Assembly (NCBI RefSeq): GCF_011043525.1
Contig: NZ_JAAKGO010000001.1
Span: 248,001 to 312,000 of the forward strand
DNA: 64,000 nt
Direction of reading: 5' to 3'
Source: Sphingobacterium sp. SGG-5
GTDB lineage: Bacteria > Bacteroidota > Bacteroidia > Sphingobacteriales > Sphingobacteriaceae
The notes beneath the pieces are model-generated. The model was given only the letters and a program-made list of their open reading frames with translations, did not search any database and was not told where the DNA came from. This document shows, in pieces, positions 20,115 through 28,526 of this stretch. Both the position numbers and the translations under genes were made by a program. The stretch's first letter is position 1, and the number at the start of each line of letters is the position of its first letter.

Positions 20115-20543
20115 ATGGAAAATATCCTTGTTGTACTGGTCATCATCGGTTCTATCATCTATAAGATGTATACGGGCTATAAAGAAGAGATGGAGAAGGC
20201 TGCGAAACGAAAACAGCAGCAGCGTCCGCCTGTCCCTACACCAACGCAACAACACCCTCGGCCTCAGGTGCAACAGTCGCGGCCACAAGTCGTACCACCC
20301 CGTCCGATCACGCCACCTGCACAGGTTTCCGTACCTCCTGCCCCGAAGAGGGCGCCTACGGTTGTGTCATACGAGGGGGAAATTCCGTCAGAAGTGAAAA
20401 GAGTACAACGGCAGAAATCCGACCGCGCGCTTAAAAATGTTACTGTACTGGAAGAAAAGAAAGAGACTGAAAAGAAACCTTTCGAATTTGATCTTCGGCA
20501 GGCGGTTATACAATCTGCGATTTTGGAACGGCCTTATAAATAG
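20115..20543 (+). CDS. Membrane-anchored proline/glutamine-rich protein of unknown function
   Basis: This 142-residue protein begins with one membrane segment (NILVVLVIIGSIIYKMY, residues 3-19). A low-complexity Pro/Gln stretch follows at about residues 38-85 (RPQVQQSRPQVVPPRPITPP), then a charged end with FEFDLRQAVIQSAILERPYK. This looks like a cytoplasmic tail on a short anchor, with the conserved C-terminal helix as a possible interaction site. The gene lies 29 bases after asnS on the same strand and is probably co-transcribed. No function can be assigned. Its coding quality is supported by good codon use and by the arrangement. Confidence 0.72.
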   Translation: MENILVVLVIIGSIIYKMYTGYKEEMEKAAKRKQQQRPPVPTPTQQHPRPQVQQSRPQVVPPRPITPPAQVSVPPAPKRAPTVVSYEGEIPSEVKRVQRQKSDRALKNVTVLEEKKETEKKPFEFDLRQAVIQSAILERPYK

Positions 20544-20606
20544 GCGGTAGGCTTTAAGCTATAGGCCATAAGCTTTAGACGGCAAGCTTTAAGTGTAGGC
20601 GATAGA
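20544..20606. repeat. Heptamer-periodic intergenic tract (nine units)
   Basis: The 63 bases between two converging genes divide exactly into nine heptamers. The best units are GCTTTAA (twice), GCTTTAG and GCTATAG, giving a consensus close to GCTTTAR. Units vary but the period of 7 holds throughout. It fills the whole gap between the stop of the unknown gene at 20543 and the omega-amidase stop at 20607. Function unknown. Confidence 0.65.
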
Positions 20607-21383
20607 TTACAATAAAGAAAATTTATCGGCATCTTTTAAGAAAGGAAACTGCTCACGTCCTTTCTCCAAATCCTTGGGCTGTAGTGTAAAAGTATAGAGA
20701 TCTTCATCTTCGGGCTTATAATAGACCACGTCCCCTACCGGTGAAATACACATGGAACCGCCTGAATAATAGACTTCGTTACCATCATGCCCTACCCGAT
20801 TTACCCCGATCACAAACGCCTGGTTCTCGATGGCACGGGCAGGAATCAATGCTCTCCAATGTCCGGAACGTCTGTCGGGCCAACTGGCAATATAAACCAA
20901 GAGATCGTATCCATCTTCCTGGTTTCTGCTCCATACGGGGAAGCGCAGATCATAGCATATCATCGGACAGATTTTCCATCCCTTAAGCTGGAGCATAATG
21001 CGTGAGTTCCCAGGTGTAAATACCGTATCCTCCTCGGCCATACCAAACAGGTGTCGTTTATCGTAATGCACGTAGCTGCCGTCAGGGGACATCCACACAA
21101 ATCTGTTGTAGTATTTTCCTTCCTCCTCGATAATAAGAGATCCTGCTACGACACATTCAAATTTCTTAGCCGTATCGTACAGCCACCGCATCGTTTGCCC
21201 GTCTACCTTTTCCGCACATTTGGCGACATTCATCGTGAAGCCCGTATTGAACATTTCAGGCAAAATGATTAAATCGGTTTTTTCTTTTAATGCAGATAAT
21301 CGCAACCCTAGATTTTGAAGGTTCTTCTCTACATTTTCCCAAAATAAATATGCTTGAAATACGGTGATTTTTATAGGCTCCAT
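20607..21383 (-). CDS. Omega-amidase (YafV/NIT2-like, nitrilase superfamily)
   Basis: From the ATG at 21383 the protein has 258 residues (MEPIKITVFQAYLFW); an upstream ATG at 21440 would add 19 residues without family support. The catalytic triad of the nitrilase fold is visible: Glu in IILPEMFNTGF, Lys in HYDKRHLFGMA and Cys in PMICYDLRFPVW. The FNTGF and RHLF segments are typical of the omega-amidase branch, which hydrolyses 2-oxoglutaramate or 2-oxosuccinamate as a repair or nitrogen-salvage step. The gene is cytoplasmic and lies 66 bases downstream of the prenyl synthase gene on the same strand. Confidence 0.88.
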   Translation of the reverse strand: MEPIKITVFQAYLFWENVEKNLQNLGLRLSALKEKTDLIILPEMFNTGFTMNVAKCAEKVDGQTMRWLYDTAKKFECVVAGSLIIEEEGKYYNRFVWMSPDGSYVHYDKRHLFGMAEEDTVFTPGNSRIMLQLKGWKICPMICYDLRFPVWSRNQEDGYDLLVYIASWPDRRSGHWRALIPARAIENQAFVIGVNRVGHDGNEVYYSGGSMCISPVGDVVYYKPEDEDLYTFTLQPKDLEKGREQFPFLKDADKFSLL

Positions 21384-21449
21384 TAAGATGATTACACTTT
21401 TTTCTCTTCCAAGGTACAAAATAAAACTGACAAACGACAATAAAGTAAA

Positions 21450-22427
21450 TTACCTTACGCGCTTCATGAGTTGATTGGCTAACTCATATAACTCGGTTTT
21501 ACGTTGATGGTCGATATTGATAGCTTCCAAACTCTTATATGCTAACGCTGTATAATGCTGTTTTAGTGTATCGGCCTTTTGCTGAATAGCATATTTTTCA
21601 TACAGTGTGATGATTCCTGTAATTTTTTCCGATGCTTCTCCTTGGCCCAATACTAACAAATTTTCAAAATGCGCTTGGTCCTCCGGATGAATAGTTTCAC
21701 CTAATAAGATATATAGGATGGTTTTTTTATTGGCTATGATATCACCTCCCACCTGTTTACCAAACGTTGCCGGATCGCCAAAAGCATCCAATATATCATC
21801 TTGGAGCTGAAAGGCAATGCCGAGATTAACACCGAAATCATACAACTGTCTGCGGCTTTCAGAAGAAGCTCCTGCCAATATCGCGCCCATCTCTAATGCT
21901 CCGCCCAGCAGCACCGATGTCTTTAGGCGTATCATCTGTATATATTCCTCCTCCATGATTGAATCGGAGGTTTCGAAATCCATATCCAATTGTTGCCCCT
22001 CACAGACTTCCAACGCAATGCGATTGAAGACGCGAAGCAGATCGGGAATGAGCGGTGCCGGACATTGTGACAACTGCTCGTAGGCTTTTATCAATAAAGC
22101 ATCGCCCGAGAGGATGGCCACGTTATCGTTCCACTTCTGGTGAACGGTTTGCTGTCCTCTCCGCAAAGGGGCCTTATCCATGATGTCGTCGTGGATCAGT
22201 GAAAAGTTATGGAAATACTCGATGGCTACGGATGCGGGCAATGCATCGTCTATATTTTCAATACCAAACAAATCGGCACCCAACAAAACGAGTAGGGGCC
22301 GGATACGTTTGCCCGACAAATGGAGTATATAATTTATAGGCGCATAAAGATTTTCGGGGTGGTGCGGTAAAACCTTACTTGTGAGCTCTTCACTAATCTT
22401 TTCAGCAAATATTTTATTTACGTACAT
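21450..22427 (-). CDS. Polyprenyl synthetase (trans-isoprenyl diphosphate synthase)
   Basis: This 325-residue protein has both aspartate-rich motifs of the family: DDIMD at residues 80-84 (in SLIHDDIMDKAPLRR) and DDILD in AFQLQDDILDAFGD. The GKRIRPLL segment at residues 39-46 binds the allylic substrate. Such enzymes condense isopentenyl diphosphate units to farnesyl, geranylgeranyl or longer diphosphates for quinones or cell-wall carriers. Bulky residues upstream of the first motif (EYFHNFSLIH) point to a short or medium product, but chain length cannot be fixed by eye. It is divergent from the glycosyltransferase gene. Confidence 0.9.
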   Translation of the reverse strand: MYVNKIFAEKISEELTSKVLPHHPENLYAPINYILHLSGKRIRPLLVLLGADLFGIENIDDALPASVAIEYFHNFSLIHDDIMDKAPLRRGQQTVHQKWNDNVAILSGDALLIKAYEQLSQCPAPLIPDLLRVFNRIALEVCEGQQLDMDFETSDSIMEEEYIQMIRLKTSVLLGGALEMGAILAGASSESRRQLYDFGVNLGIAFQLQDDILDAFGDPATFGKQVGGDIIANKKTILYILLGETIHPEDQAHFENLLVLGQGEASEKITGIITLYEKYAIQQKADTLKQHYTALAYKSLEAINIDHQRKTELYELANQLMKRVR

Positions 22428-22466
22428 AGTCCCATTTGATCCTGTGCGAAGATAATAATTTATTCC

Positions 22467-22474
22467 TATTTTTG
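22467..22474 (+). promoter_or_regulatory. -7 box of the glycosyltransferase gene
   Basis: TATTTTTG is an exact TAnnTTTG match, with a start expected near 22481, about 10 bases before the ATG. No -33 match was found at the usual distance. Confidence 0.4.
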
Positions 22475-22490
22475 TGAATAAGCCCGGTTA

Positions 22491-23657
22491 ATGCGTATAC
22501 TGATTGTACATAACTATTATCAATTTCACGGTGGCGAAGACGTTGTCTTTGAACAGGAAACGCAGATGCTCGCCGCATCGCACGAAGTCGCAACACTTTC
22601 ATTCCATAACAAAAAAGGACTTAAAGGTTTTGTACAACACCTATTCTACCCCTGGAATATCTTCGCTTCCCGAAGGATACTTAAGCAGGTTAAACAGTTT
22701 AAACCCGATATCGTACATATTCACAATACCCATTATGCTATCGGCCCACTTATATTCCGAAGGTTGCGTAAACGGAATATTCCCGTGGTACAGACCTTAC
22801 ACAACTTCCGTATTTTGGATCCGTCGGCAACGCTCTTTCACAACGGGCAGGTCTTTACCGACACGATAACAAAAGACTTTCCGTGGAAGTCCGTTTGGAA
22901 AAAAGTATTGGATAATTCGCTAATAAAAACATTTTTGACGGCTGCCACGTACTATTTCCATAAAAAGATCGGAACCTGGCAACAGGTGAATAAATTTCTG
23001 GTGTTCTCGGAATTTGGGAAAGATCTGCTTTTACGATCCACTCTTCACCTGCGCCCGGACCAGATCGCCATTAAACCGAATTTTGTCAATCCAATAGCGG
23101 TACCGGAAAACCCCGTTCGAGAAAACTATTTTGTATATATCGGTAGGCTCTCCCCCGAAAAGGGCATCCTCCCACTCCTACGGGCTTTTTCGAAATCATC
23201 TTGTAGCCTCAAAATATATGGGACAGGTCCCCTGCAAAGCACCGTAGAAAAATATGCGCACCGATATCCGAATATTGAATTTCACGGTTTCCAGCAGAAA
23301 GATGTGTTATATCAGGCATTATCCAGAAGCCAAGCACTCGTTGTCCCTTCCATTTGGTTTGAAGGCATGCCAATGACAGTCTTAGAATCATTTGCGTGTG
23401 GCACACCGGTTCTTGCCAGTAAGATTGGTATTCTAAGTGAGATGATACAGGACGGCAAAAACGGCACGCATTTCGAAGCAGGCCATGAAGATAGCCTCGT
23501 AGCGGCATTGGACAAATGGCAGAATCTGAGTACGGAAGAAAAAAGACAGATATCTGTAAACTGTCAAAATGAATATTGGGGCAACTATTCCCCTGAAAAA
23601 AACGTATTATTGTTAGAAAGCATATATAGGGAAACCCTAAAACAAGTAAAAAAATGA
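22491..23657 (+). CDS. Glycosyltransferase family 4 protein
   Basis: This 388-residue protein has the GT-B fold of GT4 enzymes. The N-terminal half begins with MRILIVHNYYQFHGGEDVVF, with the glycine-rich acceptor loop. The donor half has YFVYIGRLSPEKGI and the diagnostic EX7E motif EGMPMTVLE followed by SFACGTPVLAS. The sugar and acceptor are unknown; LPS or exopolysaccharide synthesis is the likely setting. It has no membrane segments. Its stop overlaps the start of the SufT-like gene by 4 bases (ATGA), so the two are translationally coupled. Confidence 0.9.
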   Translation: MRILIVHNYYQFHGGEDVVFEQETQMLAASHEVATLSFHNKKGLKGFVQHLFYPWNIFASRRILKQVKQFKPDIVHIHNTHYAIGPLIFRRLRKRNIPVVQTLHNFRILDPSATLFHNGQVFTDTITKDFPWKSVWKKVLDNSLIKTFLTAATYYFHKKIGTWQQVNKFLVFSEFGKDLLLRSTLHLRPDQIAIKPNFVNPIAVPENPVRENYFVYIGRLSPEKGILPLLRAFSKSSCSLKIYGTGPLQSTVEKYAHRYPNIEFHGFQQKDVLYQALSRSQALVVPSIWFEGMPMTVLESFACGTPVLASKIGILSEMIQDGKNGTHFEAGHEDSLVAALDKWQNLSTEEKRQISVNCQNEYWGNYSPEKNVLLLESIYRETLKQVKK

Positions 23658-23983
23658 GTATTATAACAATAGATCCCCTCGGATTAGCACCTAAAATCCG
23701 GGAAGCATTAGAAACGATTTACGATCCCGAGTTAAAACCGGCTAATATTGTCGATCTGGGACTAGTCTATGAAATTATCACCAAGGAAGGAGGCATAGCA
23801 AAAGTCGTCATGACGCTAACGGCCCCCGGTTGTCCGGTTGCAGGGGATATTATGGATGAGGTGCAAGAAAAGGTTGCTGCTGTCGATGGCGTAAACGAAG
23901 CGTTGGTGGAACTGACATTTGATCCGCCATGGACAAAGGATATGATGACAGAAGAAGCGAAGTTGGAACTCGGTTTATTTTAA
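23654..23983 (+). CDS. SufT/MIP18-like (DUF59) iron-sulfur assembly protein
   Basis: This 109-residue protein is a single MIP18-type domain. It has IYDPELKPANIVDLGLVYEI (residues 22-41) and the conserved cysteine in LTAPGCPVAGDIMDEV. The family (SufT, PaaD, human CIAO2) helps mature Fe-S proteins. It is usually encoded near suf genes, but here it is coupled to a GT4 gene, so its partner is elsewhere. It converges with the K+/H+ antiporter gene; the two stop codons overlap at 23980-23983. Confidence 0.87.
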   Translation: MSIITIDPLGLAPKIREALETIYDPELKPANIVDLGLVYEIITKEGGIAKVVMTLTAPGCPVAGDIMDEVQEKVAAVDGVNEALVELTFDPPWTKDMMTEEAKLELGLF

Positions 23984-25287
23984 TCGGAACCTTCGACAAC
24001 CTTGGCTTCCAGATTCTCAAGCGTCTTCTTTGGCTTGGAAGCCGTCTTTTCTTTACCAAACAACCCATACCAGATATTCCGCGATTCCTTGGTCAACAAA
24101 GGTGAGACGACCGATAGAATCAGGACATATACGACCACGAAAGATTGTACTACGGGCAGTAGTCCTCCTGCCTTACCGATATTGGCCATAATAATGGAAA
24201 ACTCCCCGCGTGCCGATAAGGTCAGCCCGATATCGAACGAAGTCTTGGGCTTAAGATTGGAAAAATGTGCGGCGAAATAACCGGATGCAATATTTCCGAA
24301 TACGGTAACCACCGCCGCTAATGCGGCCCAACCTACTGCGCCCGTGAGCGAATAGATATCGATAGAAAGACCGAAACTAAAGAAGAACATGGCGCCGAAG
24401 AAATCTTTATACGGTATAATCAGGGCTTCAATTTTCTTGATATATTTGGAATCGGCAAACACCAATCCCGCCATCAATGCACCTATAGCCTCGGCAACAT
24501 GTATCGTCTCCGAAAATCCGGCGATAACAAAGAGTAGACTGAAAATAATCAGGATGAATAACTCCGACGTCTTTTCCTGTAATATCCGGTCAATGAAAGG
24601 GACGAGTTTTCGTCCCAAAAGTAAAAAAGCCAAGATAAACCCTAATGCCAGCAAGGAGGTGCCCAGTACGGCACCAAAGGATGTTCCTCCAGCGAGAATC
24701 AGCCCGGAAAGGAAGGAAATATGCATGGCAATAAACAGGTCATCGAACATAATCATACCCATGATGACTTCTGTCTCGGGATTGGCCGTACGCTTCAGAT
24801 CTGTCAATACTTTGGCTACAATAACCGTAGAGGAACTTGTCATCAACCCACAGAGCACCATTAACTCTTTGAAGGGAAGATCCATCAACCACCCGATCAA
24901 CAGACCGGAGACAAAGTTAATGATGACGTATAATGTTCCTCCCGTCACGATGGATTTTCCGGACTTGATCAATCGACCAACAGAAAATTCCAATCCCAGA
25001 TAGAACAACAGAAACAATACGCCCAGCCGACCCATAAACTCAATAAACGGCTTGCTTTCTGTGAAAGTAAAGAAGCTCCAAATAGTATTAAAGCTGTCGG
25101 TCAGTGCGGAATTATTGGTTTGTGCCAATAGATTGGCGACAAATGTCGGATACTCTTCGTTACCCAACAACATACCTATAATAATAAAAAAGGGGATAAC
25201 TGAAAAACGCAGCCGGTTTGCAAGTAAGCCTACCGATGCAACCAATAAAACAGCTATACCTATCTCTAATATTATTATATGCGACAT
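23980..25287 (-). CDS. CPA2-family K+(cation)/H+ antiporter (KhtU-like)
   Basis: This 435-residue integral membrane protein has about twelve hydrophobic segments. Recognisable CPA2 parts are VLFLLFYLGLEFSVGRL, LMTSSSTVIVAKVLTDL, MIMFDDLFIAMHIS (the conserved Asp pair of the ion site) and LSARGEFSIIMANIG. The downstream partner in transcription order is the KhtT-like gene just 9 bases upstream, so the pair should form a two-protein antiporter that exports K+ (or another cation) in exchange for protons. The short cytoplasmic tail lacks a TrkA-N domain, consistent with a separate regulatory subunit. Confidence 0.88.
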   Translation of the reverse strand: MSHIIILEIGIAVLLVASVGLLANRLRFSVIPFFIIIGMLLGNEEYPTFVANLLAQTNNSALTDSFNTIWSFFTFTESKPFIEFMGRLGVLFLLFYLGLEFSVGRLIKSGKSIVTGGTLYVIINFVSGLLIGWLMDLPFKELMVLCGLMTSSSTVIVAKVLTDLKRTANPETEVIMGMIMFDDLFIAMHISFLSGLILAGGTSFGAVLGTSLLALGFILAFLLLGRKLVPFIDRILQEKTSELFILIIFSLLFVIAGFSETIHVAEAIGALMAGLVFADSKYIKKIEALIIPYKDFFGAMFFFSFGLSIDIYSLTGAVGWAALAAVVTVFGNIASGYFAAHFSNLKPKTSFDIGLTLSARGEFSIIMANIGKAGGLLPVVQSFVVVYVLILSVVSPLLTKESRNIWYGLFGKEKTASKPKKTLENLEAKVVEGSD

Positions 25288-25296
25288 GTTGTTCTC

Positions 25297-25776
25297 CTAT
25301 ATCAGTATTTCTTTTAAAAGTTTGATGTGCTTCAATTTTCCGGCAATGACGAGGGTGACACCCGGTTGGATCACGTAATCGGGTCCGGGATTAATGGTAG
25401 TATCCTCATCCCGGATGGCCGCGATGATAGACGCACCTGTGCGTTGCCTGACCTCCAGCTCGCCGATACTTTTATTGACACCGTCGTTGGACGCCTCGAC
25501 CTTGTACCATTCGATACGTAGATCATCTAAAGCTACTTCAATGGTTTCGAGTGCTTTCGGTTTGTAGGAAAGACCTCCTAAAATACCCGCTACCTGTCGG
25601 GACTCCTCATCCGATAAGGTCATGACACAATGTGTTTCGTTATCCTCATCGTCTCGGCGATACAGCTCTCGACGACCATCATCATGGATAACAACGACCA
25701 TATTGTCACCTGCGTCCGTCTCGATCTGATACTTTTTGCCAATTCCAATTAGATCACTTTCTCTAACTATCGACAT
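25297..25776 (-). CDS. KhtT-like regulatory subunit with TrkA-C domain
   Basis: This 159-residue soluble protein has an N-terminal domain ([20 protein letters not shown]) and a C-terminal TrkA-C (RCK-C) domain at about residues 78-159. The latter includes [37 protein letters not shown] and [12 protein letters not shown]. In Bacillus KhtTU the T subunit gates the U antiporter in response to cyclic di-AMP, pH and cations. The same role is inferred from domain layout and gene order. The start at 25776 keeps the conserved N-terminus. Confidence 0.88.
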   Translation of the reverse strand: MSIVRESDLIGIGKKYQIETDAGDNMVVVIHDDGRRELYRRDDEDNETHCVMTLSDEESRQVAGILGGLSYKPKALETIEVALDDLRIEWYKVEASNDGVNKSIGELEVRQRTGASIIAAIRDEDTTINPGPDYVIQPGVTLVIAGKLKHIKLLKEILI

Positions 25777-25861
25777 GATTTATATTTTTTGATGAATACT
25801 CTGTGTATGAAGATAAACAAACTTATATAAAATGCGTCGCATTCACGAACCGAATTTTAAA

Positions 25862-26647
25862 TTACTCCTTTGTCGCATCGATAAGCTTATAACTTCCATC
25901 TTCTTTTAGTTGCGGCCGACCAATAGCAATCGTCTTGGCATGATAGAAAAGATACACCCAACCTTCCGGCGCTCCCTCTTCCCAATATTGGAGGCGTAAA
26001 TCCCTCGCCTGACGACCATCATAATCGTATTTGGCAATAAAATTTTTGAAAAGCTCCTCCGGTTCCGGCAAGACATCTCCTCCGAAGAAAAAATGTTCGC
26101 CACCGGTATGTATATGAAAGGCCTGATGGTTAGGCGTATGCCCGCCATTCAACACATACTGGATTTCGGAATTCACCCTCCCCTCGCCTTCCACTAAAGT
26201 TAGATTACCGCTGCGCTGCAGCACATCCAATGTTGCCGTGTCGTATGAAGAGGAATGACCGCCATAAGCATACTCCCACTCCCCGCGTTGTATAATATAT
26301 TCAGCTTCCGGAAATGCTACGCGTCCTGTACCGCCTTTCCAGTCGACCATGCCTCCGGTATGATCTTTATGCAAATGAGACATGAGTACGTATTTGACAT
26401 CTTCGATATCGAAACCCAATTTTTTGATATTATGATGAATGAGCAGTTCATCCTCGGCTGTCCGCAGTCCCAAACCCGCATCACATATCATCAATCCATT
26501 GCTCGACTCAATCAAAAATGGGTGGACATGAACAAATAAAGAGCCTGGTCGATCCTTCGGATCGTCTTTCTGGGGGTCAAAGGGTATAAATTTTTTGGAA
26601 ATATCTACAGAAAAAGATCCTTCAAATAGGGAATGTGCTTGTACCAT
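25862..26647 (-). CDS. Metallo-beta-lactamase-fold hydrolase
   Basis: This 261-residue cytoplasmic protein has the metal-binding motif HLHKDH (His91, His93, Asp95, His96). The later ligands are His in VLNGGHTPNHQAF and Asp in FFGGDVLPEPEE. The layout resembles the quorum-quenching lactonase and AhlD-like branch of the superfamily, but the substrate cannot be told. It has no signal peptide. It is a single gene, divergent from recJ. Confidence 0.85.
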   Translation of the reverse strand: MVQAHSLFEGSFSVDISKKFIPFDPQKDDPKDRPGSLFVHVHPFLIESSNGLMICDAGLGLRTAEDELLIHHNIKKLGFDIEDVKYVLMSHLHKDHTGGMVDWKGGTGRVAFPEAEYIIQRGEWEYAYGGHSSSYDTATLDVLQRSGNLTLVEGEGRVNSEIQYVLNGGHTPNHQAFHIHTGGEHFFFGGDVLPEPEELFKNFIAKYDYDGRQARDLRLQYWEEGAPEGWVYLFYHAKTIAIGRPQLKEDGSYKLIDATKE

Positions 26648-26732
26648 CTTTTATTTTATTGTAACTATGAGAGTTATACAAATCCCGGCAAATACACACC
26701 TTCGGGATTAGGTTTCTATCCCTATAAAATTG

Positions 26733-26759
26733 TATATTTACGCATAAATACTGCGTAAA
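26733..26759 (+). promoter_or_regulatory. Predicted recJ promoter overlapped by an inverted repeat
   Basis: TATATTTA (26733-26740) is a near match to the -7 box. It overlaps a perfect inverted repeat, TTTACGCA (26737-26744) and TGCGTAAA (26752-26759), with a 7-base spacer. The right arm ends 3 bases before the ATG. This could be an operator or a hairpin at the very start of the mRNA; no regulator is known. Confidence 0.45.
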
Positions 26760-26762
26760 GAT

Positions 26763-28463
26763 ATGCAAAAAAGATGGGTCCTAAAACCAAAAAACAATAT
26801 TGAAAAGGTAAAACAACTACAAACGGCGTTAGGGACCAGCACTATTATTGCAGAACTATTAATCAACCGAAATATCGAAACTTTCGAGCAGGCGCGGATA
26901 TTCTTCCGGCCAAGCTTGGACCAGCTTCATGATCCTTTCTTGATGAAGGACATGGATATAGCCATATCCCGCATCGAAAGGGCTATCGGAAACAACGAAA
27001 AGATATTAATTTATGGTGATTATGATGTGGATGGGACAACAGCCGTATCGGTGGTATACAGCTTCTTTCGTGCATTTCACTCCCGTATTGAATTTTATAT
27101 TCCCGACAGGTACATGGAAGGATATGGTATATCAAGACAGGGCATTGAATATGCTGCCGAAAATGACTTTGCCCTCATTATCGCTTTAGATTGCGGTATC
27201 AAGGCGCTGGAAAAGATTGAATATGCCAACAGTCTGGGGGTTGATGTAATTATTGGAGACCATCATCTCCCGGGCGAACAGCTCCCACAAGCTGTTGCCG
27301 TCTTAGATCCAAAACGTTCGGACTGTACCTATCCTTATAAAGATCTCTCGGGCTGTGGAATTGGATTTAAGATCATTCAGGCCTTTGTCCAAAAGAATAA
27401 TATGGATCCGGAACTGCCTGAGCAGTATCTTGACCTTGTCGCCGTAAGCATTGCTTCTGATATCGTCCCCATAACCGGTGAAAATCGAATCCTCGCTCAT
27501 TTTGGCCTAAAGAAGCTCAACTCCAATCCGAGCATCGGTTTACAGGCACTCATCAAATTATCGAATAATAAGACCGGCATATTCTCGGTCAATGATATCG
27601 TCTTTCAGATCGGTCCCCGCATCAATGCTGCGGGACGGATCGATCATGCCAAGGATGCGGTGGAACTTCTGATTGCCAAGTCCATCCATGAAGCCGCTAA
27701 TTATTCCTCGTCGGTCGATGACCAGAACAACATCCGAAAAGACTTTGATCTACGGATTACAGAAGAAGCCCTGGCGCTGATTGATAGCGACCAAACGTAC
27801 GTCGAACGAAAATCTACGGTACTTTATCGACCGGATTGGCACAAGGGCGTGATTGGCATCGTCGCATCACGGCTCATCGAAAAGCATTACCGACCTACGG
27901 TGATATTGACCCGAACCAACGGGCATGTTGCCGGTTCGGCGCGTTCTGTACTCGGTTTTGATCTCTATGAAGCCCTCAGTGCCTGTAGTGATCTTCTGGA
28001 TCAGTTCGGCGGCCATAAATATGCGGCGGGACTTACCATGAAGGAGGAAAATATCCCGCTGTTTCAAGCCAAATTTGAAGATGTCGTCCACAGAAGTATC
28101 AAACCAGAGATGCTGCAACAAGAGATTTCGATTGAGCTTCCGGCCAGATTACAGGACATCGACGGCAAATTTTACCGTGTTCTCCGGCAGTTTGAACCCT
28201 TCGGACCGGACAATGAGGCGCCGATATTCATCACAAAACAGGTGTCCGCCTATGGCAAGGCTTCCATCGTAGGCAATAATCATTTAAAATTTAGTATATT
28301 TCAGGACGGCTCTCCAGTGTTTGATTGTATTGCCTTTGGTCAAGCCGAATACCTCGACGTCATCAACAGCAACCGTCCCTTTGACATATGCTATACCGTA
28401 GAGGAAAATAACTGGAGAGGTCGAAAGAATTTACAATTAAATATCAAAGGAATACGATATTAA
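26763..28463 (+). CDS. recJ: Single-stranded-DNA exonuclease RecJ
   Basis: This 566-residue protein has the DHH phosphoesterase domain of RecJ: YGDYDVDGTTA at residues 84-94, ALDCGIKALEKI, DHHLPGE and DPKRSDCTYPYKDLSGCGI. The DHHA1 domain carries the signature FGGHKYAAGL. The C-terminal OB-fold part ends the protein (FEPFGPDNEAPIF). RecJ degrades single-stranded DNA 5' to 3' in recombination and mismatch repair. The length is typical. The lptB gene follows after 63 bases and a GH3 gene after that, all on the same strand. Confidence 0.97.
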   Translation: MQKRWVLKPKNNIEKVKQLQTALGTSTIIAELLINRNIETFEQARIFFRPSLDQLHDPFLMKDMDIAISRIERAIGNNEKILIYGDYDVDGTTAVSVVYSFFRAFHSRIEFYIPDRYMEGYGISRQGIEYAAENDFALIIALDCGIKALEKIEYANSLGVDVIIGDHHLPGEQLPQAVAVLDPKRSDCTYPYKDLSGCGIGFKIIQAFVQKNNMDPELPEQYLDLVAVSIASDIVPITGENRILAHFGLKKLNSNPSIGLQALIKLSNNKTGIFSVNDIVFQIGPRINAAGRIDHAKDAVELLIAKSIHEAANYSSSVDDQNNIRKDFDLRITEEALALIDSDQTYVERKSTVLYRPDWHKGVIGIVASRLIEKHYRPTVILTRTNGHVAGSARSVLGFDLYEALSACSDLLDQFGGHKYAAGLTMKEENIPLFQAKFEDVVHRSIKPEMLQQEISIELPARLQDIDGKFYRVLRQFEPFGPDNEAPIFITKQVSAYGKASIVGNNHLKFSIFQDGSPVFDCIAFGQAEYLDVINSNRPFDICYTVEENNWRGRKNLQLNIKGIRY

Positions 28464-28481
28464 TATATATTTGATGGGAGC

Positions 28482-28523
28482 GTGTAGGCTTTTAATTTTT
28501 AATTTTGACTTTTTACTTCGTAC
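28482..28523. repeat. Heptamer-periodic intergenic tract upstream of lptB
   Basis: Six heptamers in phase lie between recJ and lptB. The clearest units are CTTTTAA, TTTTTAA, TTTTGAC and TTTTTAC, giving a consensus near TTTTNAM. The tract ends 3 bases before the lptB start codon. It has the same period as the other three tracts but a different unit. Confidence 0.55.
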
Positions 28524-28526
28524 CAC

